Part shown: positions 28,444-36,976 of the stretch, in pieces
How positions within the stretch are numbered: the stretch's first letter is position 1
How the letters are laid out: every line of letters starts with the position of its first letter
Assembly (NCBI GenBank): GCA_024244705.1
Contig: JAAEOK010000001.1
Location: 62,001-126,000 of the forward strand
Length of the DNA stretch: 64,000 bases
DNA from: Alphaproteobacteria bacterium
Lineage (GTDB): Bacteria; Pseudomonadota; Alphaproteobacteria; JAAEOK01
Direction: 5' to 3'
Notes under the pieces: generated by a model
What the model was told of the DNA's origin: nothing
Seen by the model: only the letters and a program-made list of their open reading frames with translations
Databases searched by the model: none
Translations under genes and position numbers: made by a program

Positions 28444-29301
28444 ATGCCTTATTCGACAAAACCTGTCCGCGTCGCCCCGGTGAAAGTCCGCGCTTCGGGC
28501 GCGGCAATTCTGAGCGCGTGGCTCATCGCCGTCGCGGTGCCCGTCGCCGCGGCACCGTTCGAACTGGCGGACATCGCCGGTGGCGCGTTCATCCAGGGCG
28601 ACGCCGACGGCGATACCAACGAGGCCCCCAAAGCGGTCACCGTGGCGCCGTTTCGGATCATGGTTTACGAGGTGACCAACCGCGATTTCGCCGCTTTTGC
28701 CGCCGCCACCGGCCACCTCACCGACGCCGAGCGGCGCGGCGCCGGTTACGTCTGGACCGACCGTTGGCGGCTGGTCGAGGGGGCGGCGTGGCGCCGACCG
28801 CATGGCCCCGGCAGCACCATCGCGGGGGGCGACGATCATCCGGTGCTTCAGGTGTCGGCGCGCGATGCGGCGGCGTTCTGTGCCCATTACGGCCTGCGCC
28901 TGCCGAGCGACGCGGAATGGGAGTTCGCCGCCCGTGGCGACGACGGCCGGCGCTATCCGTGGGGCATGGAGCCGCCGGACCAGCCGAGCGCGCGCGCGAA
29001 TTTCGGCACCGTCGGGTGCTGCGCCAGCGACGACGGCGACGGCTTTGCGCGCACGGCGCCGGTCGGGCATTACCCGGCCGGACGGTCGCCGTTCGGCCTC
29101 TACGACATGGCCGGCAATGTCTGGGAATGGACCAGCAGCGCGTTCCCGGGCCGGCCCGGGAATGTGGCGCTCCGCGGCGGCGGTTGGGGCAACAACCCCT
29201 ATTGCCTCCGCGTCAGCTACCGCCACCCGAACCCGCCCGATATCGGTCTCGACATGGTCGGGTTCCGCTGCGCCGGCCCGCCATCGGCCGCCGCCGACTA
29301 G
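28444..29301 (+). CDS. Exported SUMF1/formylglycine-generating-enzyme-like protein
   Basis: This 285-residue protein has a signal peptide (about residues 1-36, ending VAVPVAAAP), then the FGE-sulfatase fold: FELADIAGGAFIQGD, EVTNRDFAAFAAATG, HPVLQVSARDAAAFCAHYG, LRLPSDAEWEFAARG, GLYDMAGNVWEWTSS and RGGGWGNNPYCLRVSYRH. True FGEs use two cysteines spaced CxxxxC before the RxxxR region; here the first is replaced (GNNPYC), so it probably does not generate formylglycine by the standard copper mechanism. A periplasmic binding or modifying role is possible. It lies between gpsA and a small lipoprotein gene, on the opposite strand. Confidence 0.85.
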   Translation: MPYSTKPVRVAPVKVRASGAAILSAWLIAVAVPVAAAPFELADIAGGAFIQGDADGDTNEAPKAVTVAPFRIMVYEVTNRDFAAFAAATGHLTDAERRGAGYVWTDRWRLVEGAAWRRPHGPGSTIAGGDDHPVLQVSARDAAAFCAHYGLRLPSDAEWEFAARGDDGRRYPWGMEPPDQPSARANFGTVGCCASDDGDGFARTAPVGHYPAGRSPFGLYDMAGNVWEWTSSAFPGRPGNVALRGGGWGNNPYCLRVSYRHPNPPDIGLDMVGFRCAGPPSAAAD

Positions 29302-29358
29302 GTCGGTCGGCGCAATCCGTGCTGTGTGGACGCCAAGAACAAGCGCCGTCGCGCCCGA

Positions 29359-29505
29359 CTACTCGAACAGGTTCGGATTCTTCGATCCGGTACAGAAACT
29401 GTCCTCGGGCATGCGATCGCAGTACCAATTGCCGGTGTCCTGCTTCGGCGAGCATGCGCCGAGCAGCGCCACCACACCCAGGATAATCAGTATGCGTACG
29501 ATCAT
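29359..29505 (-). CDS. 48-residue lipoprotein of unknown function
   Basis: This short gene starts ATG 29505 with GGGAGG upstream. It encodes IVRILIILGVVALLGACSPK, a hydrophobic leader ending in the lipobox LGAC, so Cys18 would be lipidated. The mature part is only about 31 residues and contains two more cysteines in NWYCDRMPEDSFCTGSKN, which could form a disulfide. It lies downstream of tsaD on the same strand (96 bases). No family was recognised. Confidence 0.7.
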   Translation of the reverse strand: MIVRILIILGVVALLGACSPKQDTGNWYCDRMPEDSFCTGSKNPNLFE

Positions 29506-29601
29506 GGTGTGTCCCCTCCCCGTCATTGCGGTTGGTTTCGTTTGAACCGCATATCCTGCGCGAGTTTCGAGACGAAATCAACGCGCGCAGGAGGTCCCGT
29601 T

Positions 29602-30642
29602 TCAGCGCGATGCGCCCGGGCTTTGGCCGAGCGGCCAGCGCGGCCGCGCGGCGGCATCGAAGGGATCGCTGAGACCGAGCCGCAAACGCTCGATCCCGGC
29701 CCACGCGATCATCGCCGCGTTATCGGTGCACATCGCCGGCGGCGGGGCGACCAGGGCGAGCCCGTGGGCCTCGGCGACCCCCTTCAGGCGGGCGCGGAGA
29801 TAAGCGTTGGCGGCGACCCCGCCGGCGACGACCAGGGTGTCGCCGGCCGGTACTTCCTCGCGATACCGCGTGATCGCATTGCGCGCGCGGTCGGCCACGG
29901 TATCGGCGACCGCGGCCTGGAAACTGGCGCACAGATCGGCCCGGTCGCGGGTGTCGAGCGGGCCGGGGGGCAAGGCGGCGACCGCGTGATGGACCGCGGT
30001 CTTGAGCCCGGAAAAGGAAAAGTCGCAGCCCGGCCGCCCGGCCAGCGGTCGCGGCAGGGCGAAACGCGCGGCATCGCCACCCTTTGCCGCCGCCTCGACG
30101 GCGGGTCCGCCGGGATAGTCGAGGCCGACCATCTTGGCCACCTTGTCGAACGCCTCGCCGGCGGCATCGTCGATGGTGGTGCCGAGGCGCTGGTAGTCGC
30201 CGACGCCTTCGACGACGACGAATTGGCAATGACCGCCGGAGACCAGGAGCAGCAGGTAGGGAAAGGCGACGTCGTCGGTAAGCCGCACGGTCAGGGCATG
30301 GCCCTCGAGGTGATTGACGGCGGCGAAGGGCAAGTCGTGCACGGCGGCGATGGCTTTGGCCGTCATCAATCCGACCATGACACCGCCGATCAATCCGGGG
30401 CCGGCGGTGGCGGCGATGCCGTCGAGATCGGCGAAACCGAGCTCCGCCGCCGCCATGGTGTCGCGGATCAGCGAATCGAGATGGTCGAGATGGCTGCGCG
30501 CGGCGATTTCCGGCACCACGCCGCCATAGGGCCGATGTTCGTCGAGCTGCGACAGGATGCGTTCGGCCAGGATGCGCCGGTCGTCGCCGACCACCGCCGC
30601 CGCCGTCTCGTCGCAACTGGTCTCGATACCGAGCACGATCAT
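29602..30642 (-). CDS. tsaD: tRNA N6-threonylcarbamoyladenosine synthase subunit TsaD
   Basis: This 346-residue Kae1/Qri7-family protein transfers threonylcarbamoyl to A37 of ANN-decoding tRNAs. It has the start [17 protein letters not shown], the iron-binding NHLEGHAL near residue 110, LVSGGHCQF, the [10 protein letters not shown] segment and the C-terminal [15 protein letters not shown] 30642 is 83 bases from the divergent hemC, a pairing common in alphaproteobacteria. Confidence 0.96.
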   Translation of the reverse strand: MIVLGIETSCDETAAAVVGDDRRILAERILSQLDEHRPYGGVVPEIAARSHLDHLDSLIRDTMAAAELGFADLDGIAATAGPGLIGGVMVGLMTAKAIAAVHDLPFAAVNHLEGHALTVRLTDDVAFPYLLLLVSGGHCQFVVVEGVGDYQRLGTTIDDAAGEAFDKVAKMVGLDYPGGPAVEAAAKGGDAARFALPRPLAGRPGCDFSFSGLKTAVHHAVAALPPGPLDTRDRADLCASFQAAVADTVADRARNAITRYREEVPAGDTLVVAGGVAANAYLRARLKGVAEAHGLALVAPPPAMCTDNAAMIAWAGIERLRLGLSDPFDAAARPRWPLGQSPGASR

Positions 30643-30725
30643 GGCCCCGATATAGGCCGCCTGGTCGCGGGCCGCCAGCCCGATTCCCCTTTGCGCGCCG
30701 ATAGCGCACGCGGTACAGGTTCGGG

Positions 30726-31664
30726 ATGACGGCGACACCTGCAATCCGCATCGGCACCAGGGGCAGCCAATTGGCGCTGGTTCAGACTGAACAAGTCCGC
30801 GCCGCGCTGGCCGCGGCCCATCCCGAGCTCGCCGCCGAAGGCGCGATCGAAATCGAAATCATCCGCACCACCGGCGACCGCGTCACCGATCGCCCGCTGG
30901 CGGAAATCGGCGGTAAGGGCTTGTTCGCCAAGGAGATCGAAGCGGCACTCCTCGATCGGCGGATCGACCTCGCCGTGCATTCGATGAAGGACGTCGAGAC
31001 CTGGCTGCCCGACGGTTTGGCCATCACCGTCATGTTGCCGCGCGAAGATCCGCGCGATGCCTTGATCTCCAAGCAGGCGCGCACCATCGACGATCTGCCG
31101 CGCGGGGCGGTCGTCGGCACCGCGTCGCTGCGCCGCCGGGCCCAGCTGTTGGCGCGGCGGCCGGACCTCGATATCGTGCTGATTCGCGGCAATGTGCCGA
31201 CCCGCCTCGAAAAGCTGGAACGCGGCGACGTCGACGCCACCATCCTGGCCCTCGCCGGTTTGCAGCGGCTCGGTCTCGCCGACGCGCCGGCGGCGGTGCT
31301 GGCGCCGGAAGAAATGCTGCCCGCGGTCGGCCAGGGTGCGATCGGCATCGAGCATCGCGTCGGCGATGCCCGCATCGACGACTTGGTCGCGGTCATCGGC
31401 GACGCCGAGGCCCTCCTCCGGGTGACGGCGGAGCGCGCCATGCTGGCGGTGCTCGACGGATCGTGCCGGACGCCGATCGCCGGGCTCGCCGAATGCGACG
31501 GCGACACGCTTCGACTCGGCGGCCTGATCGCGCGGCCCGACGGCAGCGCCGTCTACCGGGCGGCGGCGAGCGGTCCGGCGGGCGATCCCGAGGGTTTGGG
31601 CCGCGATGTGGCCGACCGCCTGCTGGCGCAATCGGGCGCCGATTTTCTGACCGGTATGGCGTGA
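30726..31664 (+). CDS. hemC: Porphobilinogen deaminase (hydroxymethylbilane synthase)
   Basis: This 312-residue enzyme polymerises four porphobilinogens into hydroxymethylbilane. It shows [15 protein letters not shown] at the start, [25 protein letters not shown] with the catalytic Asp, [11 protein letters not shown] and [11 protein letters not shown], where Cys247 carries the dipyrromethane cofactor. It is followed 4 bases later by the hemD frame. Confidence 0.97.
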   Translation: MTATPAIRIGTRGSQLALVQTEQVRAALAAAHPELAAEGAIEIEIIRTTGDRVTDRPLAEIGGKGLFAKEIEAALLDRRIDLAVHSMKDVETWLPDGLAITVMLPREDPRDALISKQARTIDDLPRGAVVGTASLRRRAQLLARRPDLDIVLIRGNVPTRLEKLERGDVDATILALAGLQRLGLADAPAAVLAPEEMLPAVGQGAIGIEHRVGDARIDDLVAVIGDAEALLRVTAERAMLAVLDGSCRTPIAGLAECDGDTLRLGGLIARPDGSAVYRAAASGPAGDPEGLGRDVADRLLAQSGADFLTGMA

Positions 31665-31668
31665 ACCG

Positions 31669-34155
31669 ATGCGGATCCTGATCACCCGGCCCGAGATCGA
31701 CGCCGCGCCCGTGGCCGAGGCGCTGGCGGCCAAGGGCGTCGAAACGCTGATCGAGCCGATGTTGCGGGTCGAGGCGGTGGCCGGCGCTGAAATCGACCTA
31801 TCCGGTGCCCAGGCGCTGGTCTTCACCAGCGCCAACGGCGTTCGGGCCTGCGCCCGGCTGACGCCGGAACGGGCGCTGCCCGTCTACGCCGTCGGTGACG
31901 CCACCGCGCGGTGCGCGCGCGATGCCGGGTTCAGCGAGATCCATAGCGCCGGCGGCGATGTCGCGACCTTGGCGGACCTGATCCGGGACCGGGTGAGCCC
32001 CGACGGCGGCGTCCTGGTTCATGTCGCGGGCAGCGCCGTCGCCGGCGATCTGGCGGCGATGCTCGGCGCCGACGGTTACCGGGTCGAACGCCAAGTGGTC
32101 TACCGCACCACCGCCGCGACGGCGTTTTCCGATGCCGCGCGCGACGCCATCGCCGATGGCGCCGTGGACGGCGTGTTATTTTTCTCTCCCCGCTCGGCCA
32201 AGACCTTTGATAGTCTCTTGGATCATGGGGATTTCACCGCGCCGTATCGGTGCCTTCGGGCCTATTGTCTCAGCGCCGCCGTCGCGGCGGAAGTCGGCGG
32301 TCGCCCGTGGGCCGGGATCTCGGTTGCCCGGGAGCCGACCCAGGCGGCGCTGCTGGATTTGCTCGAACCGGCCACGGCCGGCGTTCGTGGAGACGATACG
32401 ATGACCGACGACACTGAATCCGGCGCCCCCGACGGCGCCGAGTCGGCGACCCAGCGCATCATCGCGGGCTTTGGCGGCGACCGATCGATGGCGGCCAAGC
32501 TCGGGGTCGCGGCGGCGACGATACGGGGCTGGCAGGACCGGGATCGGATTCCGCCCGCCCGCCGCGCCGAGATCGAGGAGGCCGCGCGCAGTCACGGCAT
32601 CGAGATCGATGCGGCCGACCTCGACGCCATGAGCGGAGACGCTGCGTCGGATCCCGCCCCGGCCGATAGCCCAGAGACCGATAGCCCAGAGGCCGATAGT
32701 CCAGAGGCCGATAGCCCGGAGGCCGATAGTGAAGAGGCCGCGGCCGCCGGCGACGCGACGGAAATCGCGGGGCCCGAGGCAGAGGTCATGCCGCCGCCGT
32801 CGCCGCGCGCCAAGAGCCGCCGCGGCGGGATGTGGCTGATGGCGGCGATTATCGTTATCGCCGTGGCGGTCGCCGTGGTCGCCGACCGTGCTGGCCTGTT
32901 CGAACCGGAACCGGCGCGGACGGCGATCAGCTCCGGCGCGGAGGGCGGATCGACCGCCGCCACGACGACGCCGATTGCCGGCGCGACGTCGACCGCCGAT
33001 GCGAGCGAGCCGAGCCCCGCCGATCTGCAGGTCGCCCAGGCCGACACCGATCCGACCCCGGCCGAGGGCACGGCGACGGCCGAGTCTGCGACGGCGGACG
33101 ATGCGTCCGACGATAATGCGTCCGAAAGCGCGGAGTCCGCCGCCACGACATCCGCCGACACGGCAACCACCGACACAACCACCACCGACACGACCACCAC
33201 CGACACGACATCCGACGAGCCGGCGATGGCGGAAGCCGAGACCGCGAAGCCCGACCAAGCCGAAGCCGTCGAAGCGGCGGCGGACGATACCCCGGCCGAG
33301 GCCGAATCGGAGGCCGATGACAGCGCCGATGCCACGCCCGCGGAACCGCCGATGGCCGAGCCGGAAGCGGCAGCGTCGGGCGCCACCGACGGCGCTGCGG
33401 ACGACGCCCAATCGTCGGAACCGGCAACCGAGGGTGACGACGGCGTGGCGGCGCGGATCGACGCGCTCCAGGACAAAATCACCGAGCTCGAACAGCGGCC
33501 GCAACCTTCGCTGGCGCCGCTCGAGCAGAAGCTCGATGACCTCGAACAGCAGGTGGCGGCGTTGCGCAAGGAGATCGGCAATCTGGCCGGCGCCACCGGC
33601 ACCGTGACGCCGGCGGCCGACATCCGCCTGATGTTCGACGGCTCGCGCCTGCGCCGGGCGGTCGAGTCCGGGCAGTCCTATGACACAGAATTGACGGCCG
33701 TCGAGCAGGCGCTGGGCCGGCCCGACGATCTGGCGGCGGACTTCGCCACCCTGGCCGCCCACGCGGCGAGCGGCGTGCCGAGCAAGGGCCTGATAAGCGC
33801 GGATTTCGGCGCCGTCGCCGCGACGATACTCGACGCGCCCGAAGATTCCTCGTCGAAGGATTGGGTCGAGGCGGTACTGGTCCGGCTGCAGACCATCGTC
33901 ACCGTGCGCCGCATCGACGGCCCGCCCGAGGCCGACAACCCGGGCGCCGTCGTGGTCGCGACGCGCGAAGCGCTGGCCGCCGGCGACCTGTCGCGCGCGA
34001 TCGCTACCCTTTCGGTGCTCGAACCGCTGGGCATCGCCGGGGTTTCGTCATGGCTCGATCGGGCGCGTACGCGCGTCGCCGTCGACGACGCCATCGACGC
34101 GGTCGAGGATGCCGTCGCGGCGACGGTGGACGGTACGGGCACGGCGACGCAATGA
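31669..34155 (+). CDS. hemD: Uroporphyrinogen-III synthase fused in frame to a mitofilin-like membrane protein
   Basis: This is one open frame of 828 codons. Residues 1-~240 are HemD (RILITRPEIDAAPVAEALAA, VFTSANGVRA, HVAGSAVAGDLAAML, LFFSPRSAKTF). From Met at 32401 the frame continues as a second protein type: a short HTH-like segment (SMAAKLGVAAATIRGWQDRD), acidic repeats, one membrane helix (MWLMAAIIVIAVAVAVV), a long Ala/Thr/Asp-rich disordered stretch, a coiled coil and a C-terminal helical domain. This is the usual layout of the alphaproteobacterial mitofilin/COG4223 protein that normally follows hemD as a separate gene. No stop separates them. GGAG 9 bases before 32401 could allow internal initiation, giving two products. 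Confidence 0.85.
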   Translation: MRILITRPEIDAAPVAEALAAKGVETLIEPMLRVEAVAGAEIDLSGAQALVFTSANGVRACARLTPERALPVYAVGDATARCARDAGFSEIHSAGGDVATLADLIRDRVSPDGGVLVHVAGSAVAGDLAAMLGADGYRVERQVVYRTTAATAFSDAARDAIADGAVDGVLFFSPRSAKTFDSLLDHGDFTAPYRCLRAYCLSAAVAAEVGGRPWAGISVAREPTQAALLDLLEPATAGVRGDDTMTDDTESGAPDGAESATQRIIAGFGGDRSMAAKLGVAAATIRGWQDRDRIPPARRAEIEEAARSHGIEIDAADLDAMSGDAASDPAPADSPETDSPEADSPEADSPEADSEEAAAAGDATEIAGPEAEVMPPPSPRAKSRRGGMWLMAAIIVIAVAVAVVADRAGLFEPEPARTAISSGAEGGSTAATTTPIAGATSTADASEPSPADLQVAQADTDPTPAEGTATAESATADDASDDNASESAESAATTSADTATTDTTTTDTTTTDTTSDEPAMAEAETAKPDQAEAVEAAADDTPAEAESEADDSADATPAEPPMAEPEAAASGATDGAADDAQSSEPATEGDDGVAARIDALQDKITELEQRPQPSLAPLEQKLDDLEQQVAALRKEIGNLAGATGTVTPAADIRLMFDGSRLRRAVESGQSYDTELTAVEQALGRPDDLAADFATLAAHAASGVPSKGLISADFGAVAATILDAPEDSSSKDWVEAVLVRLQTIVTVRRIDGPPEADNPGAVVVATREALAAGDLSRAIATLSVLEPLGIAGVSSWLDRARTRVAVDDAIDAVEDAVAATVDGTGTATQ
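32662..32736 (+). repeat. Five 15-bp tandem repeats inside the hemD-mitofilin frame
   Basis: The unit GCCGATAGCCCAGAG occurs five times with one to four changes per copy, encoding (A/T)DSPE-type acidic repeats. The copies stay in frame, so copy-number change would only alter linker length. Confidence 0.85.
33166..33210 (+). repeat. Three 15-bp tandem repeats encoding Thr/Asp
   Basis: ACCACCGACACGACC-type units at 33166, 33181 and 33196 encode a TTDTT repeat in the disordered linker of the mitofilin-like part. Confidence 0.8.
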
Positions 34156-35636
34156 TCCGCGCCTTCATTTTCCTGGTCCTGCTGGCCGCGGTCGCCGCCG
34201 CGGCGATCTGGTTTGCCGATCAGCCGGGCGCGGTGTCGATCGCCTGGCAGGGCTATCAGATCGATACTTCGGTCGCGGTGCTGGCGGTCGCGGTGGCGAT
34301 CGTCGCCCTGGTCGTCGCCCTGGTCTATCGGTTCTGGCGCTTTCTGGTTCGCGGCCCCAAGGTTCTGAAGCAGCGCCACCACGACCGCCGCCGCCGCCGC
34401 GGCTACGAGGCGTTGACCAAGGGCATGGTCGCCGTCGCCGCCGGCGACGCGGCGGAAGCGCAGCGCCAATCCCACCGCGCCGAGGTGCTGCTCAACGAGC
34501 CGCCGCTGACCCTCCTGCTGTCGGCCCAGGCGGCGCAACTGGCCGGCGACGCGACCGCGGCGCGGCGCTATTTCGATGCCATGCTCGAGCGCCCGGAGAT
34601 GGAGTTCCTCGGCCTGCGCGGCCTGCTCAACGAAGCCAAACGCGACGGTGATATCGATTCCGCGCTGGCCGCCGCGCGCCGCGCCTATCAGTTGCGCCCG
34701 CGCGCCGAATGGGTGCTGACCAGCCTGTTCGATCTCGAGGTCCGCGCCGGCGAGTGGGACCGCGCCGAACAGGTGCTGCGCGAGTGCGGACGGCGCCATG
34801 TCTACAAGGACGCCGAGCTCGCCCGCCGCCGCGCCATCGTCCTCTACGAACAGGGCCGCGCGCGCGCCGGTGGCGACGGCGACAAGTTGCTGCGCAAGGC
34901 GCGCGACGCCGACCGCGCCTTCCTCCCCGCCGCCCTCGCCCTCGCCGAGCGCGAGATCGCCGCCGGCCGCGACCGCCAGGCGTCGCGTGTCATCGAGGAC
35001 AGCTGGCGCGTGCTGCCGACCGCCGAAGCCGGCGCGCTCTACCTCAAGGCGGGCGGCGACGGCGACCCCTTGAAACAGCTCAAGCGCATCGAGAAGCTGG
35101 CCGCCACCAACCCCGACCATGCCGAAAGCCATCTGGCGCTGGCCCGCGCGGCGATGGCGGCCAAGCTGTGGGGCCAGGCGCGGTCGCACCTGTCGAAGGC
35201 GGCGGAGACTGCGCCGACGGTCTCGGCGTTCCGGCTCCTCGCCGAACTCGAGGAAGCGGAGCACGGCGATAGCGAGAAGGCGCGCTATTGGCTCGCCCGG
35301 GCCGCCGATGCGGTCGGCGATCCGGCCTGGATCTGCGACCATTGCGGCACCGTGGCGGGCGGCTGGCAGGCGCTGTGCGGCCATTGCGAGAGCTTCGATT
35401 CGCTGCACTGGCGGAGCCCGGCGCGGATGGCGGCGATTTCCGCCGGCCCGCCGCCCAAGGCGCTGCCGGTTCCGACCCCGCCGGCGGCGGCCGGCGGCGA
35501 TGGCGCCGGCGATGGTGAGGACGCGTCCGGTGACGACAGCGATGGTGACGGTGTCGCGGTCGACGATGGCGCCGAGGCCGAGGTTCGTCCCGCGGCCGAC
35601 GACGACCAGGCCGACCAAAGGCCCGCTTCGGCCTGA
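34152..35636 (+). CDS. hemY: HemY-type TPR membrane protein (alphaproteobacterial heme-locus protein)
   Basis: This 494-residue protein has two N-terminal membrane segments (AFIFLVLLAAVAAAAIWFA and TSVAVLAVAVAIVALVVALV) followed by RFWRFLVRGPKVLKQRHH and a TPR array (residues ~90-390), the HemY_N layout. A zinc-ribbon-like ending, CDHCGTVAGGWQALCGHC, and an acidic disordered tail follow. It is not the oxygen-dependent protoporphyrinogen oxidase also called HemY in Gram-positives; its exact role in heme synthesis is unsettled. ATG 34152 overlaps the preceding stop (ATGA). Confidence 0.88.
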   Translation: MIRAFIFLVLLAAVAAAAIWFADQPGAVSIAWQGYQIDTSVAVLAVAVAIVALVVALVYRFWRFLVRGPKVLKQRHHDRRRRRGYEALTKGMVAVAAGDAAEAQRQSHRAEVLLNEPPLTLLLSAQAAQLAGDATAARRYFDAMLERPEMEFLGLRGLLNEAKRDGDIDSALAAARRAYQLRPRAEWVLTSLFDLEVRAGEWDRAEQVLRECGRRHVYKDAELARRRAIVLYEQGRARAGGDGDKLLRKARDADRAFLPAALALAEREIAAGRDRQASRVIEDSWRVLPTAEAGALYLKAGGDGDPLKQLKRIEKLAATNPDHAESHLALARAAMAAKLWGQARSHLSKAAETAPTVSAFRLLAELEEAEHGDSEKARYWLARAADAVGDPAWICDHCGTVAGGWQALCGHCESFDSLHWRSPARMAAISAGPPPKALPVPTPPAAAGGDGAGDGEDASGDDSDGDGVAVDDGAEAEVRPAADDDQADQRPASA

Positions 35637-35682
35637 GATAACCGCGGCATTCTCCAGCGCCGGCGGCGGACCGGCGATTCCG

Positions 35683-35711
35683 TTGACGGCGCCTGGGCCC
35701 GCGCGTAAGGT
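35683..35711 (+). promoter_or_regulatory. Promoter of tRNA-Thr
   Basis: TTGACG (35683-35688) and TAAGGT (35706-35711) are spaced by 17 bases, ending about 19 bases before the tRNA 5' end, as expected for a stable-RNA promoter. Confidence 0.6.
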
Positions 35712-35729
35712 GCGCGCCGCCTCACCGGG

Positions 35730-35805
35730 GCCGCCTTAGCTCAGTTGGTAGAGCATCGCATTCGTAATGCGGGGGTCGTCAGTTCGAGTCTGACAGGCGG
35801 CACCA
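35730..35805 (+). tRNA. tRNA-Thr(CGT)
   Basis: The 76-base cloverleaf is complete: acceptor GCCGCCT/AGGCGGC, D arm GCTC-AGTTGGTA-GAGC, anticodon stem-loop TCGCA-TTCGTAA-TGCGG with anticodon CGT (reads ACG), five-base variable loop, T arm GTCAG-TTCGAGT-CTGAC, and encoded CCA. No duplicated tRNA end or integrase is nearby, so it does not appear to be an occupied attachment site. Confidence 0.97.
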
Positions 35806-35876
35806 TTCTGAGGCGGTCCGTTCCGGACACTTGGGCGACAATTTCGGCGACCCGACCCGTCGTCGCCCGTCCCCGC

Positions 35877-36662
35877 CTACCTTCGCGCGAAGACCTTGCG
35901 CAGCGCCGTGCCGATTGTCGTCAGGAAATCTTCCAGCACCCGCTCGCGACGGGCACCCTGCGGCGTGGTCAGGAAGAACCGCCGGCATAGGAGGATGACG
36001 ACCAGGGTCAGCGCCCACGACAGCACGACGTCGCTGGCAAAGTGGGCGCCGAACATCACCCGGCTGAGCGAGATCGGCACGGCGATGGCCAGCGCCACCA
36101 CGATTGCCGCCGCGCGCCACGCCGGCGGCACGACGAAGGCAAAGGCGATCAGCCAGAAGGTCGCCGCCCCTTCGCCCGAGGTGAACGAGCAATTGTAGGA
36201 GCAATGATCGACCGGAACCCAGGCCGGCGAGAACGGCAGGTCGCCACCGAAGGCGTCGATGTCGCGCGGCCGCGCCCGGCCCCAAATCTCCTTGAGGGCG
36301 TGGACCAGGAGAATCGGCCCGAGCAGCAGGCTCGACAGCAGGAAGGCGGGAATCCGCAGCGGCAGCAGCGCCGGCTTGTCCGGCAGGGCCGCCTTGAGCA
36401 CGAAGACCACAAACAGGCCGGCGGCGATGATATAGAGGACCCAGCGATAGACGGCGCGCATGTCGTCCAGGACCTGCCATCTCTCCCACTGGCCGTTGCC
36501 GTGGTAGAACAGGCCGCTGACGGCGAAATCGACCGCGGGGAACAGCAAGAAGAACAGCGACAGGACGATCAGTGCGCCGAGGGCGAGGCGCAGCGGGGCC
36601 CGGCGGCAGCGGTCGCCGAGCGACCTCCTTACCGGCATCGGCGGGGGCGAGTCCGGCGGCAC
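35877..36662 (-). CDS. PAP2-family membrane phosphatase
   Basis: This 261-residue polytopic membrane protein has the three acid-phosphatase motifs: KEIWGRARPRD (K-x6-RP), CSFTSGEGA (in place of PSGH; the last position is Glu) and SRVMFGAHFASD (SR-x5-H-x3-D). This fits lipid phosphatases such as LpxE/LpxF or undecaprenyl-diphosphate phosphatases. The SGE variant is also seen in the LpxE/LpxF-like branch. Start is GTG 36662, or ATG 36638. Confidence 0.85.
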   Translation of the reverse strand: MPPDSPPPMPVRRSLGDRCRRAPLRLALGALIVLSLFFLLFPAVDFAVSGLFYHGNGQWERWQVLDDMRAVYRWVLYIIAAGLFVVFVLKAALPDKPALLPLRIPAFLLSSLLLGPILLVHALKEIWGRARPRDIDAFGGDLPFSPAWVPVDHCSYNCSFTSGEGAATFWLIAFAFVVPPAWRAAAIVVALAIAVPISLSRVMFGAHFASDVVLSWALTLVVILLCRRFFLTTPQGARRERVLEDFLTTIGTALRKVFARR

Positions 36663-36976
36663 GGCGTTATCGGTCCTGCCGGGGGCGGGAAATGCGGCGG
36701 GGGCGATGGGTTGCGCGGGTCGGCAAGACGATTCCGATGATTCAGCGGCAGTTCAAAGGCGGCGCAAGGAATAGCAGCCGTGCCGGGCGCCAGCAACCGC
36801 CTCAGGCCGGCCGCCGGCGGCGATCCCGGGTCGGTGCCGATCCCGCCGATCGCGGCGGCTACAGCGAGAATCGAACGCCAAATCCGCCCTTGAGGCCGGC
36901 AAGGAGGCCGCGTAGCCTCATCACTCGGAGATGCCGGCCGGTCCTTGCTCAATACAGACGGGGACGTCGTTGTTCG
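36663..36976. other. Divergent intergenic region
   Basis: This 314-base stretch lies between the PAP2 gene and a rightward membrane-protein gene. The rightward frame is open through it but reads as Arg/Pro-rich non-coding sequence. No promoter or structure could be picked with confidence. Confidence 0.4.

Noticed and set aside
35730-35805. tRNA-Thr as an integration site
   Set aside because: No integrase and no duplicated 3' end were found downstream; flanking genes look like backbone.
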